DNA of 64,000 bases from JANQIO01 sp043585095 (GTDB lineage Bacteria > Pseudomonadota > Gammaproteobacteria > Pseudomonadales > Halieaceae). Within the stretch, counting starts at the first letter, position 1. Every line of letters starts with the position of its first letter. Shown here piece by piece: positions 41,859 through 51,263 of this stretch. Under the pieces are notes generated by a model. The model was given only the letters and a program-made list of their open reading frames with translations, searched no databases and had not been told where the DNA came from. The stretch spans positions 62,001-126,000 of the forward strand of contig CP121321.1 in assembly GCA_043585095.1 (NCBI GenBank), in the 5' to 3' direction. The position numbers were made by a program, and so were the translations under genes.

Positions 41859-43685
41859 TTAAGCGGTGATCAAACTGCCTAGTTGGTAGATCGCGAGTGC
41901 GCCCGTGTAGGCAATGACCCCGTAACCCAGGAACATCTGTACGGGAAGCTTCCACGAGCGGGTTTCCCTGCTCAATACGGCCATGGTCGACACGCACATA
42001 AGAGCAATGGCAAAAAAGAACAGTAAGGCGACGCCCGACGCCGTTTCGAGGCCACTGCTTTGTATCTGTTCAACCAGTGGCACCATATTGTCCTCAGCGC
42101 CTTCGATGCCGAACATCGCCCCCAGAGTGCCGACGAATACCTCTCTAGCGAGAAATGATGTCATCACGGCGACACCGTAGCGCCAGTCCAGGCCCAGCGG
42201 AGTAAAAATCGGCTCAATCCACTGGCCAAAACTACCGAGGAAGGAGGCGCCGAGGTCCTCTCCGTAGTTGGGAAAATAACCCAGGGTCCAGACCACCACG
42301 GTGACGCTAAAGATAATGGCACCGGCCTTGGTGACAAACTGCTTGCTGCGAGTCAGGCAGTTGCGGAGTAAAGGCACCCAGGCGGGTAAGCGGTATGGCG
42401 GCATCTCCAATACAAAAGGAAGGTCTGTATAGCGGTCCTCTCGGCTACGCGACACCAGGCCGGTAATTACCAGGCCAGCCAACATGCCAAAAAAGTAGGT
42501 GCAGAACATCGCCAGCCCCTGCAGCCCCACCAGGCCGCCCAGCGCCGTCGTGTCGGGGATAAAAGCGGCGATGATCAGCGTGTACACTGGCAGTCGTGCG
42601 GAGCAGGGCATTAGCGGGATGGCCATATAGGTCAGCAGGCGCTTCTTGGGTGAATCTACTGATCGTGCCGCGTAGATTCCTGGAATGGCGCAGGCCACGC
42701 CAGAGAGCATGGGAATAAAGCTTTTCCCGGTGAGTCCAAAAACCCGCAGTGGCTTGTGGCAGATCACCGCGGCGCGGGCCATATACCCTGAGTCTTCCAG
42801 TATGCCGATTACCAGGGTCAACACGAAGATCTGCGGCACAAACACCAGAAAGGCGCCCAGGCCGCTAAAGATCGCGTCGCTGGTGAAGTCGCGTAACACG
42901 CTGTTGCCAATCGCCGGCACGACAGCGTCTGCCAACATAGAGAGCCCTGCTTCCACAGCATCCATCGCCGGTGCTGCCCAGGTGAAAATCGACTGAAACA
43001 GCAAAAACATTATGGTGAAGAAAGCCGCGCCGCCGGTTGCTGAATTAAGAAAAAAGGCATCCAGTCGATTCTGTGTTTTGACCAATAGGTCGCCACGGGG
43101 GCCGTAGAGTCTCGCCAGCCGGTGGGCCTCACTCCGCAGCAAGGCATCCGCGGTATCCTGCCAGGCAGCCTTGTTCGTTGCTGGCGGGTTTGCCAATGCA
43201 GACAACACCGCATCCAGGCCGTCACCGGTACGCCCCGATATGGGAAAGACCGGCGCCTGTATTTCCTCTGCAAGGCTGTCTATATCCACGCTGATACCGT
43301 GCTGCTTTAGCACGTCCATCATGTTGGCTAAAACCATTACCGGCTTACCATGCCGGCGCGACTCGCGAATAACCTGAAGCGTCAGGTACAGGCTTTTCTC
43401 CGGGCGGGTGATGTCCATAATGCACATCACCGCACTCACTTCCGGGTCTTCAAGCGACTTTAAAAAATAGTCGGTGGCGACTTCTTCTTCTCCGGAGATC
43501 GGCTGCAGAGAATAGGTGCCGGGAAAGTCGATCAGCGTCGTGTCTTCCAGCGCGTTGAGCTGCCCGCTGGCGACGTCGACGGTGATACCGGGAAAGTTGG
43601 CGACTTTTTGGCTAAGGCCGGTTAGCCGATTAAACAGCAGGCTTTTGCCGGAATTGGGGCTGCCCACCAGCATGACTTTACTCAT
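41859..43685 (-). CDS. feoB: Ferrous iron transporter FeoB
   Basis: A 608-residue GTP-gated Fe(II) importer. G1 is GSPNSGKS (8-15), G2 threonine in F-P-G-I-T-V, G3 D-F-P-G, and G4 N-M-M-D in V-L-A-N-M-M-D-V. The membrane half has two Gate-type repeats (F-V-P-Q-I-F-V-L-T; S-G-V-A-C-A-I-P-G; C-S-A-R-L-P-V-Y). ATG 43685 overlaps the feoA stop (ATGA). Shorter than E. coli FeoB (773), mostly by a reduced linker and C-terminal region; feoC is absent. Confidence 0.95.
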   Translation of the reverse strand: MSKVMLVGSPNSGKSLLFNRLTGLSQKVANFPGITVDVASGQLNALEDTTLIDFPGTYSLQPISGEEEVATDYFLKSLEDPEVSAVMCIMDITRPEKSLYLTLQVIRESRRHGKPVMVLANMMDVLKQHGISVDIDSLAEEIQAPVFPISGRTGDGLDAVLSALANPPATNKAAWQDTADALLRSEAHRLARLYGPRGDLLVKTQNRLDAFFLNSATGGAAFFTIMFLLFQSIFTWAAPAMDAVEAGLSMLADAVVPAIGNSVLRDFTSDAIFSGLGAFLVFVPQIFVLTLVIGILEDSGYMARAAVICHKPLRVFGLTGKSFIPMLSGVACAIPGIYAARSVDSPKKRLLTYMAIPLMPCSARLPVYTLIIAAFIPDTTALGGLVGLQGLAMFCTYFFGMLAGLVITGLVSRSREDRYTDLPFVLEMPPYRLPAWVPLLRNCLTRSKQFVTKAGAIIFSVTVVVWTLGYFPNYGEDLGASFLGSFGQWIEPIFTPLGLDWRYGVAVMTSFLAREVFVGTLGAMFGIEGAEDNMVPLVEQIQSSGLETASGVALLFFFAIALMCVSTMAVLSRETRSWKLPVQMFLGYGVIAYTGALAIYQLGSLITA

Positions 43686-43930
43686 GAGGATGAGGTTCCT
43701 GTTTCGACTTGTATTTGACCGGCAACTTCGTCGTCCAGTGAAAAAGTGGAATTGGCAACGCGGTAGGCGCGTGGTGCGCCAAATGCGGGTGTTTGCAAGC
43801 AGCAAACCGTTTCGCCGGGATGAAAGCCCAGCTCCATCAACCGAACGCGGTAGTTTTCCGGGAGTGTGGTCTCAAAACCTGTGATACGGCCATGCTCGCC
43901 GGCCTTCAGCGACCAAAGGGAAATGCTCAT
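43682..43930 (-). CDS. feoA: FeoA ferrous iron transport accessory protein
   Basis: An 82-residue SH3-like protein. S-L-W-S-L-K-A-G-E-H-G-R-I-T-G and R-L-M-E-L-G-F-H-P-G-E-T-V match FeoA, which binds the cytosolic part of FeoB. Overlaps feoB by 4 bp. I see no convincing Fur box in the 130 bp upstream. Confidence 0.92.
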   Translation of the reverse strand: MSISLWSLKAGEHGRITGFETTLPENYRVRLMELGFHPGETVCCLQTPAFGAPRAYRVANSTFSLDDEVAGQIQVETGTSSS

Positions 43931-44057
43931 TCAGGAACAACCATGAAATACGGGCTCAAATCACGCTGGGCAGATCAGTTGGGAGTGTCACGCCCCAGGC
44001 GCGATCCGTACCGCAGATCGGCAGCAACGTGGTGTATAAAAGTTTGCATGAGTGTAG

Positions 44058-44096
44058 GTAGCCGTGCCGCGAAAGTAAATCGCAGAGCACGGCTGT
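44058..44096. repeat. Inverted repeat between the DUF4340 and feoA genes
   Basis: AGCCGTGC (44060-44067) and GCACGGCT (44087-44094) are perfect 8-bp complements; two G-T pairs could extend it. It lies 18 bp past the DUF4340 stop. No T-run follows on the minus strand, so it is at best a weak terminator. Confidence 0.5.
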
Positions 44097-44111
44097 AGGG
44101 GGCTTTCTGCG

Positions 44112-45107
44112 TCAGGGTCCGGTCTGATCAGATTTGACGGCAGGCTCTGCAGTGGTGCCAGGGAACAGCGTTGCGGAAGAGGCGCCTGTAAGGCGGTCAT
44201 AGTCAGAGGCGCTGATATCAAAAAATCCGCTAAAGTCATCTCGGGCAATATAGTAGGCCTCGTCAATCTCATAAAGCGTTAGCGCGAGCGCTCCGCTCTC
44301 TGTACCGATTTCAAGGGTGGGCGAAAAGTCCAAACCCGCTAGCATCTCCTGAATGGCAGGATCCGCGATTCCCGCAACCCGCAAGTTCCGTATTGCGCCA
44401 AGCAGGCGACTCAATTCAGGCTCATTGGCAGTCTGACCAGCGGCATTTTGCCAGCGTCCATCATCGCCGCGCCGCAGGGTGTAATCCGACCCCGCGATGG
44501 ATTGCATCTCGCTGCTTACACGCAGCAGTTTCTTGTCCAGCCACGCATTTGCCGTAGTGGGTACGTCAAAGGCAGAAAAAGTCGTGCTGTAGACCTGGTC
44601 GTCGTCACCTGGTCGGATATGAACTTTACGGAAACCGGGTGAACTGCCTAAATACAGCTCACCGACTTTTTCATCGCCGTTGAGGTACCGAATGCGGCGC
44701 TGGTAGGTATCTTGCGCGACCTCGAATCGTTGCAGTGCTGAAGCGCTGCTGGCCAGAGGCCAGCCGCGGCCGCGGTTGGGGAGATCGTTCAGCAGTGGAT
44801 CGAGCCTGGAGGCATCGACCGGTAGTCCGGGGTAGTCTGCGAGGGTCCAATTGCCATTGTCTTCAAGTAGACGCACAGCGTTATCCCCGTCGCTGATATC
44901 TATCGCCGTAACTGCTTGTTCGATGTTTAGCAGAGCGGCGCGAGCATCGCGCTCCTCACTGTTTTCACGAGGCCAGAACAGTGCCGCTGCGATCAGTAGC
45001 TGCAAGGCCAGTAACAGTGTAAGCCCCTGCGTCAGTCGATTGCTGGTTGCTTCAGTTGCGCTCATGGCTGTTTCCCTGCCGCTCATGGCTGTTGTCTCTG
45101 CGCTCAT
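44112..45107 (-). CDS. DUF4340 membrane-anchored protein
   Basis: A 331-residue protein with one N-terminal transmembrane segment (L-T-L-L-L-A-L-Q-L-L-I-A-A-A-L-F-W) and a soluble beta-rich region with W-T-L-A-D-Y-P-G-L-P-V-D near residue 86, typical of DUF4340. It is the third gene of the GldA/GldFG-type ABC set, its ATG at 45107 overlapping the previous stop (ATGA). Its first 21 residues are three imperfect 7-residue repeats (MSAETTA, MSGRETA, MSATEAT), each starting with a possible initiator Met. Function unknown, probably periplasmic partner of the ABC complex. Confidence 0.82.
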   Translation of the reverse strand: MSAETTAMSGRETAMSATEATSNRLTQGLTLLLALQLLIAAALFWPRENSEERDARAALLNIEQAVTAIDISDGDNAVRLLEDNGNWTLADYPGLPVDASRLDPLLNDLPNRGRGWPLASSASALQRFEVAQDTYQRRIRYLNGDEKVGELYLGSSPGFRKVHIRPGDDDQVYSTTFSAFDVPTTANAWLDKKLLRVSSEMQSIAGSDYTLRRGDDGRWQNAAGQTANEPELSRLLGAIRNLRVAGIADPAIQEMLAGLDFSPTLEIGTESGALALTLYEIDEAYYIARDDFSGFFDISASDYDRLTGASSATLFPGTTAEPAVKSDQTGP

Positions 45108-45114
45108 GGCTGTT
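45060..45114 (-). repeat. Three tandem 21-bp repeats over the DUF4340 start codon
   Basis: GCTCATGGCTGTT (plus strand) recurs at 45060, 45081 and 45102, period 21 bp. Each copy holds one in-frame ATG of the minus-strand gene (45065-45063, 45086-45084, 45107-45105). The last overlaps the upstream stop codon. Confidence 0.85.
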
Positions 45115-48004
45115 CCCCCTCAGCAAAGTGCTTGAGGAAATATTGACGGCGTTGGTTGTGCCGCTGTCGTCGCCACAGGGCGACAAGCGCCAATGCGAAC
45201 AGCGCCATGCCGTAGTTCGCCAACTCCCAGAAACGCTGCTGCTCTTTTTCCATCGGCGGCAGGCTGCGGTTGAAATGGGCAAGAGAACGGATGCTCATCA
45301 GACCTTCGTCTTCCAGTGCCCAATCAAGGGTGTTGGCGACCAACTCCAGCGGCCCAAGATACTGCGCACCGGTCATGGAACTAATAGTGCTGAGGATTTG
45401 ATCCCGCAGGAAGTCGTTTGAGCTGAACAGCACAAGGCGCGCGGACGCCGGGCTGCGTGCTAACACGCGGTCAATTTGTGTTGTGCTAACAATATCTTGC
45501 TCGCGTTGTTCCTCGCCATCATTTTCGCTGGGCCGCGCGGGCGCAGACGCTAGCAGCGGTGAGGGTCTATCCGCGAAATAGGATTCAAAGCGTCCGCTGA
45601 TCACCGCACCCAGAGTATAGCGATTGGTTTGCCCAGCGGGCTGCCAGGCGCTGACGCCACTGTCAGTCACCCGTGGCAGGATATCCATACTGTCATCTGT
45701 CCAGGATTGTGGACTGCTTTCGACCAATACCTCGACGCGTCGGTTCGCGTTTTTCTCTGCGTCTATGTGCAATGGGCTCGCCCAGGGCAGGGTTAGTTGA
45801 GGCAGACTGCCGGTTACGGGGTGCTCGGGGTTCAGTCCGGGCGCGCGAGCGTCGATGAAGTAGGGGTAGTCGACCATGCGCACCTCCTGAAATCGAAAGC
45901 CGCCTACCTCACGCGTGACGGGAAGCGGAAACGCTGCGTTCTGTTCATCTAACACCAACGTCTCGGCAATGCTGATGCCGTGGTGTTCAAGCCAATTACC
46001 CAGGCCGCTGTCGCGATTGACCATGGCCAGCGTGCCGCCGGTCAGCTGGGACAGGTAGGGCGAACTGATTAGCACCACGCTGCCGCCCTGCATAAGATAT
46101 TGATCGATTGCGAAGACCGCTTTTTCTTCCAGGTTCTCTGGTGCAACGATGACCAGAACGTCGATTTCGGTGCTCACCGACCCATCATCCAAAGTCTCCA
46201 TGCGGATGCTGTGATTTTCCGCTATCGCCGCCTGCAGATTTCGAAACTGCGGTCCGGTCATGCCAAATTGCGCCATTTGTGGATTCATTTGTGGCGCTAC
46301 AAGACCTACTACTCGGGTAAAGCCTTTTGCAAAACGCTTTAAGCTTGCGTCCAGGGCCTCAGCAAAATTGTCTGGCTCGAAGTCAGTGGGGATCTGTATG
46401 AGCTGACGGCTGTCCTCAAGAGTGAGGTAAAAGTAAAAACCCTCGGTATCCAGCAGGCTTGCGGCCATTGGACGAAAGCCCCAGTCAGCTTCGATTTGAG
46501 CAGCAAGCTCGCCGCCGCCAGCTTCGGGGTCAACGAAGCGGAAGCTAAACTTGCCAGCGGACGTCTGCACCTGTTCGGCAAGTTCTTCCTCTACCGCCCT
46601 GCGGTAGTCTTGCAGCGCCTCGGGCAGGCGCTCATCGGCTGAGACATAGGCAACCAGCTCCACCGGTTCGGAAATACTGTCGAAAAGCTTGCCGCCAGCG
46701 GCATAGTCATACAGGACTTGCTTGATCGCGCGGGTGATATCGAACTCGGGGTTGCGGAGTTGCACCTCCAGGTTAGTGGCGGCGCCGGCTTTGACTTCGA
46801 TCAGGTCGCCGAAGCCCAGCACTTTGTGGCTATCGCCATACTTCACTAGCACATTGAAATAAGAGTTCACCAGCGCGGCCTGATAACGATCAGCCACCTG
46901 GAACGGCACCGCTTGTATGCCGTATTTTTGATTCGCTTCTTGCTCGAGTTCTGGCTCGCCGGCCGGGTCGATAAACTCGACGCGTAGCTTACCTTGCGCG
47001 GTGATTTCGTACTCTTTCAGTAGATCTTTAAGCTGCGGTATTAACGGTGCCAGCAGCGGATGGGTTTTTGCGCTGAAATAGCCGCGCAGTAACAGCGGCT
47101 CCTGTAGCTGCGCCAGGTAGCGTTCGGTGGTATCGGAAATCGAGTAAAGCTGCCCCTCGGTGATGTCCACGCGCAAGCGTGTCACCTGGCTGAGCCAGAG
47201 GTTGGCGATAAGGGCATTAATGAGTATTAGTGCAGTGGCCAGGCGCCACTGGCGATGGTGCTGACCTGCGCTTGCTGACCAGCGCTCACGCTCAAGTGTG
47301 TAGACCGTTAGCGTCAAAAACACGGCAACCAGGCTCACGTAGTAAAACAGATCCCGCAGGTCTAATACGCCGCGGGTAATTGACTCAAAGCGCGCGCCGG
47401 TAGACAAACCCCGCAACAGCTCTCCGGTTTGGTTGCCGAAGAAACCGGTGAATACGTCACTGCCCAACAAATAGAGCAGGCTGCACAACACGACCGCGCC
47501 CATCAAGCTCACAATGGGGTTATCGGTGCGTGAGCTGACAAACAGGCCAATGCTGATATAGGCGGCGCCGAGGAACATGGTCGCCAGATAGCCTGCCACC
47601 ACTGGGCCCCAGTCCACGTCGCCCAACACCGACACGGTCACCGGCAGGGGCAGCGTAATTAGCAAGGCGATAGCCAGCAGGGATTTACAGGCGGCGAACT
47701 TGCCCAATACAAACTGCCAAAGCGGCACCGGCTGGGTTATGACATGTTCCAGCGTGCCGGTCCGACGCTCTTCCGACCAGCTGCGCATGGTAAGCGCCGA
47801 ACATAGGAAGATGAGCAAGACTGGCATCCATTCAAACAATGGCCGCACGTCGGCTACGTTGCGCGCGAAAAAGGCTTCACCCCAGAAAAACGCGAAAAGT
47901 GAGACGCCGGCAAAGCTGCCAAGAAACAGCCAGGCCACCGGAGAGGCGAAGAACAGGGTGATTTCCTTGCCGGCAATTCTCCACAGGGTGCTATTAAGCA
48001 ACAT
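45104..48004 (-). CDS. Fused GldF-like permease/GldG-like substrate-binding-type ABC protein
   Basis: A 966-residue fusion. Residues 1-240 form an ABC-2-type permease with six hydrophobic segments (E-E-R-R-T-G-T-L-E-H-V-I-T-Q-P in the coupling region). The rest, beginning with T-R-L-R-V-D-I-T-E-G-Q-L-Y-S-I-S, is a GldG-like periplasmic domain with one C-terminal transmembrane helix (Y-G-M-A-L-F-A-L-A-L-V-A-L-W). Start ATG 48004 has a near-perfect AGGAGGTG 7 nt upstream; the frame is open to 48091. Overlaps the ATPase gene by 11 bp. In Bacteroidetes GldF and GldG are separate; here they act outside gliding. Confidence 0.88.
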   Translation of the reverse strand: MLLNSTLWRIAGKEITLFFASPVAWLFLGSFAGVSLFAFFWGEAFFARNVADVRPLFEWMPVLLIFLCSALTMRSWSEERRTGTLEHVITQPVPLWQFVLGKFAACKSLLAIALLITLPLPVTVSVLGDVDWGPVVAGYLATMFLGAAYISIGLFVSSRTDNPIVSLMGAVVLCSLLYLLGSDVFTGFFGNQTGELLRGLSTGARFESITRGVLDLRDLFYYVSLVAVFLTLTVYTLERERWSASAGQHHRQWRLATALILINALIANLWLSQVTRLRVDITEGQLYSISDTTERYLAQLQEPLLLRGYFSAKTHPLLAPLIPQLKDLLKEYEITAQGKLRVEFIDPAGEPELEQEANQKYGIQAVPFQVADRYQAALVNSYFNVLVKYGDSHKVLGFGDLIEVKAGAATNLEVQLRNPEFDITRAIKQVLYDYAAGGKLFDSISEPVELVAYVSADERLPEALQDYRRAVEEELAEQVQTSAGKFSFRFVDPEAGGGELAAQIEADWGFRPMAASLLDTEGFYFYLTLEDSRQLIQIPTDFEPDNFAEALDASLKRFAKGFTRVVGLVAPQMNPQMAQFGMTGPQFRNLQAAIAENHSIRMETLDDGSVSTEIDVLVIVAPENLEEKAVFAIDQYLMQGGSVVLISSPYLSQLTGGTLAMVNRDSGLGNWLEHHGISIAETLVLDEQNAAFPLPVTREVGGFRFQEVRMVDYPYFIDARAPGLNPEHPVTGSLPQLTLPWASPLHIDAEKNANRRVEVLVESSPQSWTDDSMDILPRVTDSGVSAWQPAGQTNRYTLGAVISGRFESYFADRPSPLLASAPARPSENDGEEQREQDIVSTTQIDRVLARSPASARLVLFSSNDFLRDQILSTISSMTGAQYLGPLELVANTLDWALEDEGLMSIRSLAHFNRSLPPMEKEQQRFWELANYGMALFALALVALWRRQRHNQRRQYFLKHFAEGEQP

Positions 48005-48950
48005 AGCCGTGCACCTCCTGTGGTAGTTGCAGTTCACGTCCAACCAGGCTCGGGTCCGTGCTGACCTCGCGGAACACTGATTCCAGATCACGTATCTCCG
48101 GCGTCAATCGATACAGATCGCCACCCGCGTCAGCAATGGCTCTGGCGACCTGCGCCGAGACAGCATTGCTATCGTCGTGAGCAGAGAGCTCGATGAGAAT
48201 GCTGTTGTTGTCTGCGTGACAAGCGTGCTGTGGCAGAGCGGCGCGAAGCTGATCGGCGGTCAAACTGGTGGCGACGCGCAGCTGGCCGCTGGCCCGCAGC
48301 TGCTTTAGCTCTTGATCTACAACCAATTGTCCGGCGCGCAGGATCAGCGCGCGATCACAGATCGCGTCCACCTCCTGCATGATGTGAGTGGACAGAATCA
48401 CCGTCGCCTGCTCAGCCAGTCCCGTTATCAGCTCACGCATATGTTGAGTTTGGGTGGGATCAAGTCCGTTGGTGGGCTCGTCGAGTATCAGCACGCGCGG
48501 CGAGCCGAGTAGTGCCTGCGCCACACCAACGCGTTGTTTATAGCCGCGTGAAAGGGTGGCGATGCGATCCAGCAATCGGCCTCCAAGTTCAGTGCTGCTG
48601 ACCGCTTTGCGCACCCCACTGTGGCGAGCCGTGCCGCGCAGCCCTTTTAGAGTTGCAGCGTAATCCAGATAGTCAGCGACGCTCATTTCGGGATAGACGG
48701 GCAGGCTTTCTGGCAGATATCCCAGCCGGTTTTGTACAGCACGTGGGTTGTTGGCGAGATCGATGCCGTCGACTTCAATAGAACCCGCAGAGGGTTCCAG
48801 ATAGCCACTCAGCATTTTCATTATGGTGGTTTTGCCGGCGCCGTTGTGGCCGAGCAGGCCAACGATCTCTCCGGGCTTGATATCGAAGGACACCCGATCC
48901 ACGGCGAGGAATTCCGCATAGGACCGCGATAGTTCTTTCACGCAGATCAT
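47994..48950 (-). CDS. GldA-like ABC transporter ATPase
   Basis: A 318-residue ABC ATPase. Walker A GHNGAGKT is at 34-41, the signature is L-S-R-G-Y-K-Q-R, and VLILDEPTNGLDP holds Walker B. A C-terminal about 90-residue extension is common in ABC-2 exporters. AGGAG precedes the ATG. First gene of a three-gene set with the fused permease and DUF4340 protein; cargo unknown. Confidence 0.92.
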   Translation of the reverse strand: MICVKELSRSYAEFLAVDRVSFDIKPGEIVGLLGHNGAGKTTIMKMLSGYLEPSAGSIEVDGIDLANNPRAVQNRLGYLPESLPVYPEMSVADYLDYAATLKGLRGTARHSGVRKAVSSTELGGRLLDRIATLSRGYKQRVGVAQALLGSPRVLILDEPTNGLDPTQTQHMRELITGLAEQATVILSTHIMQEVDAICDRALILRAGQLVVDQELKQLRASGQLRVATSLTADQLRAALPQHACHADNNSILIELSAHDDSNAVSAQVARAIADAGGDLYRLTPEIRDLESVFREVSTDPSLVGRELQLPQEVHGYVA

Positions 48951-49023
48951 GCATGGCTCCTGGTGAGACTGCTAACTGATTCTGATGGGATGGTATGGGC
49001 GGCCAGAACGATTTAAAGGCCTG

Positions 49024-49782
49024 TCATGCAAAGAACAGCAATTTAATAATAAAAGCCACCAAAACTACGTTTAGCACCGCCTTTATCAACCCCTCACCGC
49101 GATCGAGTTGTACATTGGTTGCTACCCAGCCGCCAATAGAGTTGCCGATCGCTAGTGCCAGACCCGCGATCCAGAGAATTTCTATCTGGCTGGCAAAAAC
49201 AATCAGTGCGACAACAGTGTAGGTCATAACGATAAAAACCTTGTGCATATTGGTACGCACCAGATCCAGGCCCATGACCCGATTCAGCACCGCCATAATG
49301 ACAAAACCAATACCCAGTTGTATGAAGCCGCCATACAGGCCAATACCGATCATGCATAAGTGGCCTCGTATCAGCTGCTTACGGTTGGGTTTGCTGTACT
49401 CGCGCGGCTCGGTCTTCTGGTTACCGCCTCCGAAAAGCGTCAGCAGCAACACCCCCAGCATGATCACCGCCAGAACGCGGTTAAACCAGGGACCGTCAAG
49501 CCTGGTGCCAGCCATTGCACCGATGATGGCGCCCGGTATGGTGCAAACTGCAAGCGACAGGCTGAGTTTGAAATCGGCGAAGCCGCGCCGGAAAAACGCT
49601 GTGACGGCGGTGACACTCTGCGCCAGAATCGCCAGCCGGTTGGTGCCATTCGCCACCGGGCCTGGCACGTCCAGGAAGACCATCACCGGGACGGTCAGCA
49701 AGGAGCCGCCTCCGGCCATCACGTTGAGAAATCCCGCAAGTACGCCCGTGCCGGTTAGCAGGACGAGTTGCCAGGGCTCCAT
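49024..49782 (-). CDS. TSUP (TauE/SafE) family permease
   Basis: A 252-residue membrane protein with about eight hydrophobic segments. The N-terminal G-V-L-A-G-F-L-N-V-M-A-G-G-G-S-L-L-T-V-P is the TSUP signature, repeated in the second half as Y-G-G-F-I-Q-L-G-I-G-F. Start ATG 49782, 28 bp after the glutathione reductase stop; weak ribosome site. The family exports sulfite, sulfoacetate or related anions; specificity unknown. The frame extends upstream into the reductase gene but without similarity. Confidence 0.85.
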   Translation of the reverse strand: MEPWQLVLLTGTGVLAGFLNVMAGGGSLLTVPVMVFLDVPGPVANGTNRLAILAQSVTAVTAFFRRGFADFKLSLSLAVCTIPGAIIGAMAGTRLDGPWFNRVLAVIMLGVLLLTLFGGGNQKTEPREYSKPNRKQLIRGHLCMIGIGLYGGFIQLGIGFVIMAVLNRVMGLDLVRTNMHKVFIVMTYTVVALIVFASQIEILWIAGLALAIGNSIGGWVATNVQLDRGEGLIKAVLNVVLVAFIIKLLFFA

Positions 49783-49810
49783 CAGCGATGGTTCGGCAGG
49801 CAGTGATTCA

Positions 49811-51160
49811 CTAGACGGGTAGCCACGGCTCGCGCATGGTGACAAATTCTTCTGCGGCGGTTGGGTGAATCCCGATGGTCGCATCGAATACGGCCTTGGT
49901 TGCGCCGGCCTTCAATGCGATGGCAATGCCCTGAATGATTTCGCCGGCATCCGGTCCCATCATATGCACGCCGACAACGCGGTCGCTGGCATCATCAACA
50001 ATCAGCTTCATAAACGTTTTTTCGTCGCGGCCGCTGATGGTGTGTTTCATCGGACGGAAGCTGCTTTTGTAAAGTGTGATATTGCCAAACTCTTTGCGAG
50101 CCTCCGCTTCCGTAAAGCCCACTGAACCAATATTGGGCTGCGAGAAAACGGCGGACGGAATAAATTCATACTCTACTTCTTTGGTTTCCGGGCCGTACTG
50201 CTTGCGGGCAAAGGCCATACCTTCTGCCAGCGCAACGGGCGTCAGCTCCATACCGCCGATAACATCGCCGACTGCAAAGATGGAGGGCTCTGCGGTGCGG
50301 AAGTCATCATCGACCTCGATATAGCCACGTTCATCCAGCGCCACATCGACGGCTTCCAATCCCAGGCCTTCGACATGGGGCTCACGGCCAATGGCGTAAA
50401 GCACCTGGTCAACGACGATTTCCGTCCTGTCTGACAGCTTGCAGAGCAGGCCATCGCTGCAGCGTTCGATGCTGTCAATAATAGTGTTAAAGCGAAGATC
50501 GATACCGCTCTTGGGTATTTCCTGTGCAGCGAATTCGCGAATATCGTCGTCGAAACCGCGCAGGAAAAGGTCGCCTCGATAGAGCTGGGTGACTTCTGCG
50601 CCAAGGCCATTGAAAATGCCTGCGAACTCGACTGCAATATAGCCGCCGCCTGTGATCAAGATGCGGTCGGGAAACTCTTCCAGATCAAAGATCTCGTTGG
50701 ACGTTATGCCGAGCTCGGCGCCTGGCCGGGTGTCGCGCCGCGGCCAGCCGCCGGTCGCGATAAGAATTTTTTCGGCCGTGTAGTGTTGGCCATTTACGCT
50801 AACCGTGTTGGCGTCCACGATGCTGGCGCGCCCGTCGATAATCTCTGCGTCCACCCCCGAGAGCAAGTTGTCGTAAATAGCGTTGAGCCGGGATATTTCC
50901 TGCTTTTTGTTATCGCGCAGCGTCGCCCAATCAAAATCGGGTTTGTCACCGCGCCAGCCAAACTCGACGGCGTCAGAAAACCCTTTACCGTATTCCGAGG
51001 CATAGACATACAGCTTTTTGGGGACGCAACCGACGTTCACGCAGGTGCCGCCCATGTAGCGATCCTCTGCTATGGCCACTTTGGCACCAAAATTCGCCGC
51101 CATCCGTGCGGCCCTGACGCCGCCGGAGCCGGCGCCGATAACAAATAGGTCGTAGTCCAT
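49811..51160 (-). CDS. gor: Glutathione-disulfide reductase
   Basis: A 449-residue NADPH:glutathione oxidoreductase. The FAD motif GAGSGG is at 9-14, the redox-active disulfide C40/C45 in CVNVGC, the NAD(P) motif I-T-G-G-G-Y-I-A-V-E-F-A mid-protein, and the catalytic histidine in IGIHPTAAEE near the end. GGAG precedes the ATG. Divergent from glcD by 103 bp and likely cotranscribed with the TSUP gene. Confidence 0.93.
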   Translation of the reverse strand: MDYDLFVIGAGSGGVRAARMAANFGAKVAIAEDRYMGGTCVNVGCVPKKLYVYASEYGKGFSDAVEFGWRGDKPDFDWATLRDNKKQEISRLNAIYDNLLSGVDAEIIDGRASIVDANTVSVNGQHYTAEKILIATGGWPRRDTRPGAELGITSNEIFDLEEFPDRILITGGGYIAVEFAGIFNGLGAEVTQLYRGDLFLRGFDDDIREFAAQEIPKSGIDLRFNTIIDSIERCSDGLLCKLSDRTEIVVDQVLYAIGREPHVEGLGLEAVDVALDERGYIEVDDDFRTAEPSIFAVGDVIGGMELTPVALAEGMAFARKQYGPETKEVEYEFIPSAVFSQPNIGSVGFTEAEARKEFGNITLYKSSFRPMKHTISGRDEKTFMKLIVDDASDRVVGVHMMGPDAGEIIQGIAIALKAGATKAVFDATIGIHPTAAEEFVTMREPWLPV

Positions 51161-51263
51161 TCCTTACTCCAAATCCTGCCAAACGCGGCGCAATAGTCTA
51201 TCAGTGGTGGTGCTATGGGACACCTGCGTGGTCTATTCAGTTCCAATCACTCATACTTAGTGT

